64,000 nucleotides of DNA from Cervus elaphus (taxonomy: Eukaryota > Chordata > Mammalia > Artiodactyla > Cervidae), in contig NC_057825.1 in NCBI RefSeq assembly GCF_910594005.1, forward strand, positions 47,399,037 through 47,463,036, in the 5' to 3' direction. The notes under the pieces are model-generated. The model was not told where the DNA came from. It ran no database searches and saw nothing but the letters and a program-made list of their open reading frames with translations. Numbering within the stretch: the first letter of the stretch is position 1; every line of letters starts with the position of its first letter. This document shows positions 11,699 through 22,110 of the stretch, piece after piece. The position numbers and the translations under genes are program-made.

Positions 11699-11716
11699 TT
11701 TTTTTTAATTTACATG

Positions 11717-11760
11717 TTAATCACATCTTAAAAACATATTAATCACATCTTAAAAAACAC
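11717..11760. repeat. 22-bp tandem duplication
   Basis: Two adjacent copies of TTAATCACATCTTAAAAA plus four bases, at 11717-11738 and 11739-11760, differing at about two positions near the end. Confidence 0.9.
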
Positions 11761-11942
11761 CTTTCCAGAAACATACTCTAGCATTTGGCCTAAAATCAGG
11801 TACCAAAGTATAGCCTAATTGAGTTATAAAATTAACCTTTATTCTCTCTGACACCTAGTTCAGTTTATTCAATGGTGAACTCTAGCAGGAAAAGTAAAAA
11901 AATCTGTGAGAATAGCCCTTGGTTTCCTTCTAAATAGTCCTT

Positions 11943-12135
11943 GGGCTTCCCATGTAGCTTAGTCGGTAAAGCATCTGCCTGAAATGCAGGAAGCCTGAGT
12001 TCAATTCCTGGGTCTGGAAGATCCCCTGGAGAAGGAAATGGCAACCTACTTCAGTATTCTTGCCTGGAGAATCCCATGGACAGAGAAGCCTGGCAGCGTT
12101 CATGGGAATGCAAGAGTCTGACACGACAGAGCTAT
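11943..12135 (+). mobile_element. Bov-tA SINE
   Basis: Head GGGCTTCCCATGTAGCTTAG, B-box remnant GTTCAATTCC, and an A unit with CCTGGAGAATCCCATGGACA. TTTCCTTCTA occurs at 11923-11932 and again just after the 3' end (about 12137-12146). It may be the target-site duplication, but it leaves 10 unexplained bases before the head. Confidence 0.92.
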
Positions 12136-13186
12136 CTTTCCTTCTAGATGTGTTATCATAGATCCAGCTTCTGATAAGGACACTCTTTTCACTTGACCCT
12201 CAGTTTCCAATTCCATTAATGACTCTCCATTTCTCTCACCCATTCCCATGGTGGATTAGAACCAATTCCTTCTTCTCACCTCTTACCAGTTCCCTGGTCC
12301 TATACTACCCTTTATGGTTTGCTCAAACACTTCTCATATCTTTGATAATAGCCCTTTTAAAATTCTCCTCAAATTGTCCAATATGACCTTGCTCTCCTTT
12401 TCCTTCTGGAACTAGACAGACAAAATAAAATGTTGGATTGGACATTTGTAGACTATTCCTGTGGATATTCAAATCTCTATAACAAAGTTACCCATATTTC
12501 TTCCACTTTATAAGAATTTCCTTTTGACTCTTAGCGACTTCAACTGCTCATTGTGATTTCCACTTTTACCTTAAATCCCCTTCATTTGCAGAGACATCAT
12601 TTTTCAACCTTCCAATGACACCAGCAAACAGGTTTGTTCTTTGGAAACACAACAAATGCTGATATTGAGCTGAATAACACTATAGAACATAGAATATACT
12701 CTTCACTATCAAACTGCTTCAGTCATGCCTGGCTCTGCTGGAAGCAAAAGAGTGGCTGTCCTTTAGGTCAGCAGTTGGTACCAATTATATAACTGTGGTG
12801 GGATAATATGGTACTTTCACTCACTTTATCCACCTCCGTTGGTGCTTCTCAATGGGAAATATAATGATTTTTGACTGGTTGGTTAGGGTTTGTATAGCCA
12901 GCACTCTATCTGTACCTGCTTGCTGTGCAGAGTAATTCTCTTCTCCCTCCCTCCCTTGTGAAACAGACTGTATTCTAGCCTCAGTGTCAAGGCAAGCTAG
13001 TGATAGAATTTTTATAGGATGATGATATAAAAACAACAGAAAAGCTACTTTATAAGCTTTCTATACAGTTTAGGCTAGAGTTGGTAACATGATACATCAA
13101 AGCTACAGCAAATGCAGAGTCTTTCCATTTATTTGCTTTTGCATGTGTACTTGTTTTTTCAAATAGAATTATTAGAACCCATTAGT
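12136..13186. other. Unassigned sequence
   Basis: About 1 kb without a recognisable gene or repeat. Frames of up to 71 codons on the minus strand near 12821-13036 show no family features. Confidence 0.5.
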
Positions 13187-13375
13187 GCATCATGCAAAAT
13201 GCCAGGCTGGATGAAGCACAAGATGGAATCAAGATTGCTGGGAGAAATAGCAATAACCTCAGATATGCTGATCACACCATCCTTATGGCAGAAAGCGAAG
13301 AGGAGCTAAAGAGTCTCTTGAAAGTAAAAGAGGAGAGTGAAAGAGCTGACTTAAAGCTCAACATTCAAAAAACTT
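13187..13375 (+). mobile_element. Isolated BovB reverse-transcriptase fragment
   Basis: About 190 bases encoding the RT segment around the catalytic box, read as NLRYADHTILMAES where functional copies have YADD. The second catalytic Asp is therefore His. It continues to KLNIQKT and then stops matching abruptly. Both ends are truncated, so it lacks the BovB 3' terminus that normal insertions keep. Confidence 0.88.
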
Positions 13376-13988
13376 ATGTGTGTTCATACATAGACATTAT
13401 CTTTTAGCTAATACATTTGTGAGTACATTGAAGAAATCTCTGTGCTTTACCAACAAATACTTCAATGTGTATCTCCTAAGAACAAAAACAACCTTCTACA
13501 TAAAGATAGTATGTGCATATTTCTCAATAATTTAACATTGATTCATGAAATTTTCCAATTGTCCCAATAACAAACGTTAGAAATATTTTCCTCTTATTTT
13601 AAGGTCTAATTAAAAGTATCATATGCTGAATTTGGTTGTTTTGTACTTTAGTCTACATTTAATTTACAAGTGTCTCTTTTCCTAAACTAACTTGGATTTT
13701 TGTTCTTGTTGTTGCTAACAAGTATAGGCCAGCTATTTTTAGATACATACATGTTTGGTTGTCTGAGAGCTGTCTCATGATTGGATCCAAGTTAAAATGT
13801 TTTGGCAGCAATACAACAGATGTCATATGTATTTATCACAATAAGGGATTATCCTATTATTATGCTATTATCCTGATTATCTTATTAATCAGTTTGCCCT
13901 GGTGCTGATGCTATTAAGTTATAGAGAGCCTGTGAATATCCAAGTCACTGAATGATCAATTGATGTTTTCTAATTCTGTCATCTTTTG
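13376..13988. other. Unassigned AT-rich sequence
   Basis: No gene or nameable repeat. Confidence 0.5.
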
Positions 13989-14213
13989 TACATTTATTGG
14001 CTTCCCTGGTGGCTCAGACAGTAAAAAATCTGCCTGCAATGCAGGATACCCAGGTTCGATCCCTGGGTCAGGAAGATTCCCTCGAGAAGGGAATGGCTAC
14101 CCACTCCTTGCCTGGAGAATTCCGAGACAGGAGCCTGGTAGGCTATAGCCCATGGGATCTCAAAGAGTTGGACATGACTGAGTGACTCACACTTTCACTT
14201 CTATACATTTATT
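13989..14213 (+). mobile_element. Bov-tA SINE with 10-bp target-site duplication
   Basis: The SINE at 13999-14203 has a consensus-like head (GGCTTCCCTGGTGGCTCAGA) and an intact B box GGTTCGATCCC at 14053-14063. TACATTTATT flanks it at 13989-13998 and 14204-14213. A small deletion removes part of the CCAGTATTC segment of the A unit. Confidence 0.95.
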
Positions 14214-15149
14214 AGCATTTGTTTGTCTGTTTAAAATGAATTGCTTTCTTTAATGTTTATTTAGATTATCCATGCAGAACTTATGGGTACTCTTCTTTTA
14301 CAATTAAGTAAAATTAAACTTAATTAAAAGTTAAACTCACCATCATCACTATTTATTTTGATATATAAATTTTCTTTTTAGATATTCCTTAGTCTTCAAG
14401 ATTATTTTTTTTTTCCCAACAAATTATTTTGGGAACAAATTGCATTTTACTTGTTCTATCTAGACCTGTAATCAGCATATTAAAAGTTGGTGAAATTTAA
14501 TAAGGGATAGTAAGAGTGGCTCAGTTATGTAAAATGGATTTTAGAAATCAATATTGGAGTACTAACTTTTTTCATTACTACCAAAATGTCATTGAGTTTA
14601 AACTGTTTTAGTGGTGAGAAGTAGGGAACATACGGTAAGAAAATCACAAGTTGATGTTAATGCCAAGAAAACAGGGTTTTTCTCAACTGTATATACTTAT
14701 ACGGTGAGAATTTTGATTCATAAGGAGTTGTTGCCTTATTTTTTTTTATAATGCAACATCATATGTGTAAGGATAGTCAAATGCACCTTTTCTAACAGTA
14801 AAACCACTTAGTAGAGTTCAATAGTCCTATGCAATCTTTTGTCTTTAGTGTGTGTATATATATATGTGTATATATATATATATAAATATATCTTATGGAA
14901 AACATACAATTAGAGTAAGATATTTTTTAAAAAGTAGGATTAATATTCTTTTTAAATGTTCTTCTGGGTGGATACTGTGAATATGATGTGTACTTAAGGT
15001 CACTACTTTCTGTTTATGCTCTATATTAAAGCATTCTAGTTGACTTAAATTTAATTTTAGAGAGATAACAATATTCAAAAAGCTAAAATTTTAAAACATG
15101 AGCATTTCAGTGAAGATGACAGAGTAGGCCACTCCAAAGCATACAGATC
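14214..15149. other. Unassigned AT-rich sequence with TA/TG microsatellite
   Basis: No gene is visible. An imperfect (TG)n(TA)n run lies at about 14848-14893. Confidence 0.55.
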
Positions 15150-15385
15150 TTTTTCAGCCTGAAGATCTTTTACATCCTTCTTTAAATTTATTCTTAAGTA
15201 TTTTTTGATGTTATTGTGAATGGGGCTATTGTTTGTTTTTTTCAGATACTTTATTGTTGTTGTATAGAAACACAACTGATTTCTGTATGTTGGATTTGTG
15301 TCTTGAAACTACTGAATTTGTTGATTAGTTCTTAGTTCTTACAGTTATTTGGTGAAGTTTTTTAGAGTTTTCTATATGCAATATT
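15150..15385 (-). mobile_element. L1 ORF2 fragment, inverted
   Basis: On the plus strand it reads TTATTCTTAAGTATTTTTTG, AGAAACACAACTGATTTCTG, ACTGAATTTGTTGATTAG and TTTAGAGTTTTCTATATGC. This is the reverse complement of the L1 ORF2 reverse-transcriptase region. It lies directly beside a plus-oriented L1 piece. Confidence 0.8.
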
Positions 15386-15930
15386 ATCATAAATAGAAAA
15401 AGAGAAAGGCAGCCTATAGAATGGAAGAAATACTTAAAAACATACATCTGGTAATGGATTAATACCCAAAATATATAAAGTACTCCTGACTCAAAAGCAA
15501 AACAAACAATATAATTAAAAATGGACAGAGGCACTGTTATATTAAAAATGGATAATCAACAAGGACCTATTGTATATCACAGGTATCTCTGCTCAATATT
15601 ATGTAATAATGTATGTGGGAAAAGAATTTGAAAAAGCATAAATACATGTGTAAATATGCATATATATGCATATATTGGGCTTCCCTTGTGGCTCAGCTGG
15701 TATAGAATCTGCTTGCAATGTGGGAGACCTGGGTTCAATCCCTGGATTGAGAAGGTTCTCTAGAGAAGGGAACGGCTATCCACTCCAGTATTCTGGCCTG
15801 GAGAATTCCATGGACTGTATAGTCCATGATTGCAAAGAGTCAGACACGACTGAGCAACTTTCACTCATTCATGTATATATAACTGAGTCACTTTGCTTTG
15901 CTCCTGAAAATATCACAACCTTATAATCAA
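15386..15930 (+). mobile_element. L1 ORF2 end and 3' UTR, interrupted by Bov-tA
   Basis: 15395-15540 matches the ORF2 C-terminal coding region (GAAAGGCAGCCTATAGAATG). 15548-15665 matches the artiodactyl L1 3' UTR (CAACAAGGACCTATTGTATA, CTCAATATTATGTAATAA). After the SINE at 15676-15870 the UTR resumes with AACTGAGTCACTTTGC and fades at about 15930. Confidence 0.85.
15676..15870 (+). mobile_element. Bov-tA SINE inside L1 3' UTR
   Basis: A complete SINE from GGGCTTCCCTTGTGGCTCAG to GACTGAGCAACTTTCACTCA, with B box GGTTCAATCCC. The imperfect repeat ATGCATATAT / ATGTATATAT (9 of 10) at 15666-15675 and 15871-15880 is the probable target-site duplication. Confidence 0.93.
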
Positions 15931-15932
15931 GT

Positions 15933-16131
15933 AAGTTGTTGTTTAATTGCTAAGCCATGTCTGACTCTTTTGCAACCCCATGGACTGTAGCCCACCAGTC
16001 TCCTTCTGTCTGTGGGGTTTCCCAGGCAAGAATACTGGAGTAGGTTGCCATTTCCATCTCCTGAGGACCTTCCTTACCCTGGGTCTAACCTGCATCTCCT
16101 GCGTTGGCAGATAGGTTCTATACCACTGACA
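15933..16131 (-). mobile_element. Bov-tA SINE, head truncated
   Basis: In the minus sense it ends at the TTGTTGTTTAATTGC side (15933). The A unit is complete, but the first bases of the tRNA-like head are missing at about 16131. The 11-mer GACAGTGGAAT at 16127-16137 recurs at 16159-16169 around an A-rich 20-mer. Confidence 0.88.
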
Positions 16132-16134
16132 GTG

Positions 16135-16886
16135 GAATATATAAAAAAAAGAAAAATAGACAGTGGAATCGAAGTAGTTATTTAAAAAAAAAAATCAGTA
16201 TGAAAATGGGCTTACCTTGACAAACTATCAGGGAAATGTAAATGAAATCACAATGGACTATCATCAGGCATTTTTTAGACTAACTATTCTCAGAAAGATA
16301 AAAGAGAAATGTTGGCATAGATATGGAGAAAAGAGAGCCGCCGTGCATTATTGGTAAGAATATAAATTGGTGCAGCCACTTTGGAAAACAGTACAGAAGT
16401 TTCTCAAAAACTTAAAAATAGAAGTAGCATGTGACCTAGCAATCCCATTTCTGGATATAGATATAGATATATAGATATATTTAAGGAAATAAAACAAGGA
16501 TCATGAAGAAATATCTGCACAGTTTTATTACATCATTATTCACAACAGCCAAGATATGGACACATCCTAAGTGGTGTCTGTCATTGTATGAAAAAATAAA
16601 GTGTGCACATATACACATATATGTATATAAACACAATGGAATATTATATAGTTATGAGCAGAGAAATCCTGCCACCAGTGACAACATGAGTGTACACTGA
16701 GGGCTTTATGTTTATTGAAATAACAGACAGAAAAAGACAAATACTATACACAGTCACTAATGTGTGGAATCTGAAAAAAGCAAACTCAGAAAAAGAGTAG
16801 TAGAATGGTGTTTGGCAGGGGTTGATATGTAGAAAAGATGAGGAGTTCTTGGTCAAAGTTATATATTTCCACTTATAAGATCAAAT
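16135..16886 (+). mobile_element. L1 ORF2 C-terminus and start of 3' UTR
   Basis: It follows the conserved L1 order ATTGGTGCAGCCACTTTGG, TGTGACCTAGCAATCCCATT, CACAACAGCCAAGATATGG, ACACAATGGAATATTAT, AATGTGTGGAATCTG and GGCAGGGGTTGATATG. A (GATATA)n run is embedded at about 16453-16480. Numerous stops make it a dead copy. Confidence 0.86.
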
Positions 16887-17124
16887 AGGCTTTAGGATGC
16901 ATCACAACAAACAAAGCTAGTGAAGGTGATGGAATTCCAGCTGAACTATTTCAAATCCTAAAAGATGATGCTATTAAAGTGCTGCAGTCAATATGCCAGC
17001 AAATTTGGAAAACTCAGCAGTGGCCACAGGATGGGAAAAGGTCAATTTTCATTCAAATCCCAAAGAAGAGCAATGCAAAGTATTGTTCAAACTACCACAC
17101 AATTGAGCTCGTTTCACTTGGTAG

Positions 17125-17525
17125 GTGAAGAAAACTGAGCGCCGAAAAATTGATGCCTTTGAACTGTGGTGTTGGACAAGACTCTTTAGAGTCCCTTGGA
17201 CTGCAAGGAGATCCAACCAGTACATCGTAAAAGAGATCAGTCCTGGGTGTTCATTGCAAGGACTGATGCTGAAGCTGAAACTCCAATACTTTGACCACCT
17301 CATGTGAAGAGTTGACTCACTGGAAAAGTCCCTGATGCTGGGAGGGATAGGGGGCAGGAGGAGAATGGGACAACAGAGGATGAGATGGCTGGATGGCATC
17401 AACGACTCGATGGACATGAGTTTGAGTGAACTCCGGGAGTTTGTTATAGACAGAGAGGCCTGGCGTGCTGCGATTCATGGGGTCGCAAAGAGTCGGACAC
17501 GACTGAGCGACTGAACTGAACTGAA
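17125..17525 (+). mobile_element. BovB 3' terminal fragment nested in another BovB
   Basis: About 400 bases from the GAAGAAAACTGAGCGCCG segment to the (ACTGA)n tail ending GACTGAACTGAACTGAA at 17525. It keeps codons for RLFRVPWTARRSN and SPGCSLQGLMLK. The host BovB breaks off at GGTAG and resumes at TGCTCAAAATCC. A clean target-site duplication is not visible. Confidence 0.92.
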
Positions 17526-18227
17526 TGCTCAAAATCCTTGAGGCTAGACTTCAAAAGTAGGTGAACCAAGAACCTTCAGATGTACAAGTTGGATTTAGGA
17601 AAGGCAGAGGAACCAGAGATCAGATTGCCAACACCCGCTGGATCATAGGAAAAGCAAGAGAATTCCAAAAATTCATCTACTTTTGCTTTACTGACTACAC
17701 TAGAGCAATTGACTCTGTGGATCACAACAAACTGAAAAATTCTTAGAGAGATAGGAATACCAGACCACCTTACCTGTCTCCTGAGAAACCTGAATGCAGA
17801 ACAAGAAGCAACAGTTAGAACAAGACATGAACAACAGACTGGTTTAAAATCAGAAAAGGAGTACATCAAGGCTGTATATTGTCACCCTGCTTGTTTAACT
17901 TATATGCAGAGTACATGAAGCAAAATGCTGGGCTCGATGAGGCAAAGACTGGAATCCGATTGCTGGAAGAAATATCAACAAACTTCAGATATGCAAATGA
18001 TACCACTTTAATGGCAGAAAGGGAAGAGGAACTAAAGAGCCTCTTGATGAGGGTAAAAGAGAGGGTGTAAATGCTGGCTTAAAACTCAGCATTAAATAAA
18101 CAAAGATCACGTCATCCAGTCCCATCATGTCATGGCAAATAGTTAGGGAAAAAGTGGAAAGAGTGACATATTTTATTTGTCTGGGCTCCAAAATCACTGC
18201 AGATGGTGACTGCAGCCATGAAATTAA

Positions 18228-18629
18228 CATTACAGCATACTAACACATATATATGGAATTTAGAAAGATGGTAACGATAACCCTATATGCAAAACAGAAA
18301 AAGAGACACAGAAATACAGAACAGACTTTTGAACTCTGTGGGAGAATGTGAGGGTGGGATATTTCAAAAGAACAGCATGTATACTATCTATGGTGAAACA
18401 GATCACCAGCCCAGGTGGGATGCATGAGACAAGTGCTCGGGCCTGGTGCACTGGGAAGACCCAGAGGAATCGGGTGGAGAGGGAGGTGGGAGGGGGGATC
18501 GGGATGGGGAATAAGTGTAAATCTATGGCTGATTCATATCAATGTATGACAAAACCCACTGAAATGTTGTGAAGTAATTAGCCTCCAACTAATAAAAAAA
18601 AAAAAAAAAAGTAAAAAAAAAAAAAAAAA
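18228..18629 (+). mobile_element. 5'-truncated ruminant L1 3' end with long A-tail
   Basis: It starts near ACACATATATATGGAATTTA and runs through AGATGGTAACGATAACCCT, GGTGCACTGGGAAGACCCAG and CCTCCAACTAATAAAA, ending in a 35-base A-rich tail interrupted once by GT. The long tail suggests a relatively recent insertion. The duplication is hidden in the host's own A bases. Confidence 0.93.
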
Positions 18630-19020
18630 GACGCTTGCTCCTTGAAAGAAAAGCTATGACCAACCTAGGCAGCATATTAAAAAGCAGAGATATTACTTTG
18701 CCAGTAAAGGTCTGTCTACTCAAAGCTATGCTTTTTCTGGTAGTCATGTATGGATGTGAGGGTTGGATTGTAACGAAGAATTGATGTTTTCATATTATGG
18801 TGCTCCTGAGAATCCCTATCATAGAGAAAACCAACCCTAAATATTTATTGGAATATTGAGCTGAATATTCAGCAGAAGCTTTAACTCCAATACTTTGGCC
18901 ACCTGATGCAAAGAGCTGACTCATTGGAAAAGCCTTTGATGCTGGGAAAGATAGAGGGCAGGAGGAGAAGGGGGTGACACAGAATGAGATGGTTGGATGG
19001 CACATTCTCTCAATGGACAT

Positions 19021-19280
19021 GCTGCTGCTGCTAAGTCACTTCAGTCGTGTCTGATTCTGTGCGACCCCATAGATGGCAGCCCACCAGGCTCCCCCGTCCC
19101 TGGGATTCTCCAGGCAAGAACACTGGAGAGGGTTGCCATTTCCTTCTCCAATGCATGAAAGTGAAAAGTGAAAGTGAAGTCGCTCAGTCATGTATGACTC
19201 TTTGCGACCCCATGGACTGCAGCCTACCAGGCTCCTCCATCCACGGGTTTTTCCAGGCAAGAGTACTGGAGTGGGTTGCC
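19021..19280 (-). mobile_element. Bov-A2 SINE nested in BovB
   Basis: Two A monomers in the minus sense joined by the GTGAAAAGTGAAAGTGAAG-type linker. The element starts with the (GCT)n complement of the CAG tail. The flanking repeat is short (CATG at 19018-19021 and 19280-19283). The first monomer lacks its first dozen or so bases. Confidence 0.92.
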
Positions 19281-19459
19281 ATGAGTTAGAGCAAACTCTG
19301 GGAAACAGTGAAGGGCAGGAAGCCTGACATGCTGCAGTTCATGTAGTTGCAAAGAGTCAGACACGACTTAGCGACTGAACAACAATATCGGTTTGTCTAT
19401 ATGCGTAAAATCTTGTTCTCTCTACTCTTCCTACTATCCTTTTCAATGCTATTCTTTGT

Positions 19460-20074
19460 AGGTAACTAATTAATTTCCTGAAAATTAAGCAGTTATATTC
19501 ACATATTCTTATTTCCTGTTATATATTTCTTGCCCTAGAAATAGTATTTTAGACTTATTCAGTGGTATCTGTGTTTTACAATTTTTTTCCATTTGACACA
19601 TATTTTAAAACTGCAATCTTCTAGAAAGTGTGATTTATGGATCAAGTGGTAAATACATGTTCATTTTTGGTAGGCAGTGTCTTCACAGAGGTTATGCCAT
19701 TTCACAGTCCCAGCAGCAATAATAAAATGATACTACATTTCTCCACAACTTGGCCAACAGCATATGTTGTCATGTCTTTGAATTCTGTCAGTCTAATGGT
19801 AAAACACTATAACTAAATATAGCTTTAATTTGCAAATCATGAATTCAAATATATTTTCACATACCTTAGAACTATCTTATATTGTTTTGAGCATTTAAAA
19901 AATTAATTTTGACTCTTATTTGTTATCACATTGAGTTTTTAGGTCTTCCTTTTTGAGATTTTTTTTTTTTAATTAAGATTATGGGCCATTTATTCTGTGT
20001 TATAAATATCTGTACTCACTGGCCATTGCTTTTGATATTTCTGTGTTTAGAAATGGAATTATTATAAAATTCTA
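19460..20074 (-). mobile_element. Old L1 3' part (L1M type), left half
   Basis: Plus-strand text such as GTGTCTTCACAGAGGTTATG, CAGTCCCAGCAGCAATAATA, CCACAACTTGGCCAACA and GGGCCATTTATTC follows the reverse complement of old mammalian L1 3' sequence. It is strongly diverged. The BovB at 20083 interrupts it, and it resumes at 21491. Confidence 0.6.
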
Positions 20075-21490
20075 TGCATCACTCAATATGCCAGCAAATT
20101 TGGAAAACTCAACAGTGGCCACAGGACTGGGAAAGGTAAGTTTTTATTCCAATCCCAAAGAAAGACAATGCCAAAGAATGCTCAAACTACTGAACAATTG
20201 CACTCACCTACATGCTAGTGAAGTAATGCTCTAAATTCTCCAAGCCAGGCTTCAGCAATACGTGAACCAAGAACTTCCAGATGCTCAAGCTGGTTTTAGA
20301 AAAGGCAGAGGAACCAGAGATCAAATTGCCAACATCTGCTGGATCATCAAAAGAGCAAGAGAATTCCAGAACAACATCTATTTCTGCTTTATTGACTATG
20401 CCAAAGCCTTTGTGTGGATCACAACAAACTGTGGAAAATTCTAAAAGAGATGGGAATACCAGACCACCTGACCTGCCTCTTGAGAAATCTGTATGCAGGT
20501 CAGGAAACAACAGTTAGAACTGGACATGGAACAACAGACTGCTTCCAAATAGGAAAAGGAGTACGTCAAGGCAATATATTGTCACCCTGCTTATTTAACT
20601 TATATGCAGAGTACATCATGGGAAATGCTGGGCTGGAGGAAGCACAAGCTGGAATCAAGACTGCTGGGAGAAATATCAATAACCTCAGATATGCAGATGA
20701 CACCACCCTTATGGCAGAAAGTGAAGAAGGACTAAAGAGCCTCTTGATGAAAGTGAAAGAGGAGAATGAAAAAGTTGGCTCAAAGCTCAACATTCAGAAA
20801 ACTAAGATCATGGCATCTGGTCCCATTACTTCGTGGAAATTAGATGGGGAAACAGTGGAAAAAGTGGCTTACATTATTTTTCTGGGCTCCAAAATCACTG
20901 CAGATGGTGATTGCAGCCTTGAAATTAAAATACACTTGCTCCTGGGAAGGAAAAGTTGTGACCAACCTAGATAGCACATTATAAAGCAGAGACAGTACTT
21001 TGCCAACAAAGTTCTGTCTAGTCAAAGCTATGGTTTTTACAGTAGTCATGTATGGATGTGAGAGTTGGACTCTAAAGAAAGCTGAGTGTCAATTAATTGA
21101 TGCTTTTGAACTGTGGCATTGGAGAAGACTCTTGAGAGTCCCTTGGACTGCAAGGAGATCCAACCAGTTCATCCTAAAGGAGATCGATCATTCCTGAGTG
21201 TTCGATGGAAGGACTGATGTTGATGCTGAAACTCCAATACTTTGCCCTCCTTATGAAAAGAGCTGACTCATTTGAAAAGACCCTGATGGTAGGAAAGACT
21301 GAAGGCAGGAGGAGAAGGGGATGACAGCGGATGAGATGGTTGGATGGCATTCCCGACTCAATGGACATAAGTTTGGGTAAACTCCCGGAGCTGATGTACA
21401 GGGAGGCCTGGACTGCTGCAGTCCATGGGGTCACAAAGACTTGGACATGACTGAGTGACTGAACTGAACCGAACTGAACTGTTGCATCAC
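20075..21490 (+). mobile_element. BovB LINE, 1.4 kb, with 8-bp target-site duplication
   Basis: The element spans 20083-21482, from within the RT domain (TCAATATGCCAGCAAATTTG) to the (ACTGA)n tail. TGCATCAC lies on both sides (20075-20082 and 21483-21490). It is 5'-truncated, lacks the endonuclease, and contains the intact catalytic box RYADD within the frame at 20414-20974. The flanks on both sides look like the same old L1, so this is a nested insertion. Confidence 0.95.
20414..20974 (+). pseudogene. BovB reverse-transcriptase core fragment
   Basis: This 186-codon frame is the longest uninterrupted RT piece that keeps the active-site box. In order it shows DHLTCLLRNLYAGQE, IGKGVRQGNILSPCLFNLYAEY (a Cys-to-Asn change in the QGCILSP motif), NNLRYADDTTLMAESEE with both Asp residues, and KLNIQKTKIMASGPITSW. 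The upstream frame (IDYAKAF, 20262-20444) is out of register and the downstream C-terminal domain is frameshifted after about 20974. It has no endonuclease, promoter or 5' UTR, so it cannot be active. Confidence 0.92.
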
Positions 21491-22110
21491 ATTTGTTATT
21501 TGTTTTTATTTTTCATCTGAATTTTGAGATACAGTTGAAAGATACTTATACATATGCAGATTTTAAAGGAAGTCTATCATAATTTTCCAGTATATTTATG
21601 TTGCTCATATCTATCTTTAGATCCTAACTATTAAGTTTCACTGATGTATTTTAACAAATGATGCCATTTTATCCTTATAAATGGATGTCTAATCATACCA
21701 TTACCATATACTAATAAGCATATTTTGATCCTAGCAATTTGGAACACAAAGTTTATTACCATAATAAAGTTTCATATTTCTTTAGTATACTTTGGACTTT
21801 CAGCTTCTGTTCTACTTGATTATTTATTTATCAGCCAATGCTATAGTTTAAAAATTTTAGATGCTCTGTGTTTTAATATCTGATTGGGTTAGTTCACCCA
21901 ATTTTGTTAAAATATTTTAAAATATTTTGTTCTATGGTCGTGGTAAGTAAGCTCTTGTCTTCCATTATATTTTTAACTTTTTATTGTTTATGTATGTGAT
22001 CATTAGTCTATTTTGTATGTTGATATTACATTTTGCCAAATTAGTGAATTATTTTCTGTTTTAAGATAGTATATATGAACAATCCAAAGGAATTAATGAT
22101 TAAAAAAATC
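21491..22110 (-). mobile_element. Old L1 3' part (L1M type), right half
   Basis: Probable continuation of the L1 relic left of the BovB: the two halves join at the TGCATCAC site, and the AT-rich, TTTT-heavy text fits reversed L1 ORF2 sequence. It is diverged, so the right limit is approximate. Confidence 0.5.

Larger units (their letters stand above)
16888..19389 (+). mobile_element. BovB LINE split by three later insertions
   Basis: The BovB pieces are 16888-17124, 17526-18227, 18630-19020 and 19282-19389. Together they run from the early RT domain (GTGAAGGTGATGGAATTCCA) to the 3' tail (CACGACTTAGCGACTGAAC). Removing the three inserts restores a colinear BovB. The RT segment shows FRYANDTTLMAE, so the catalytic YADD is mutated to YAND. 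The endonuclease half is absent. The coding frame is destroyed by stops and the inserts. Confidence 0.93.
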
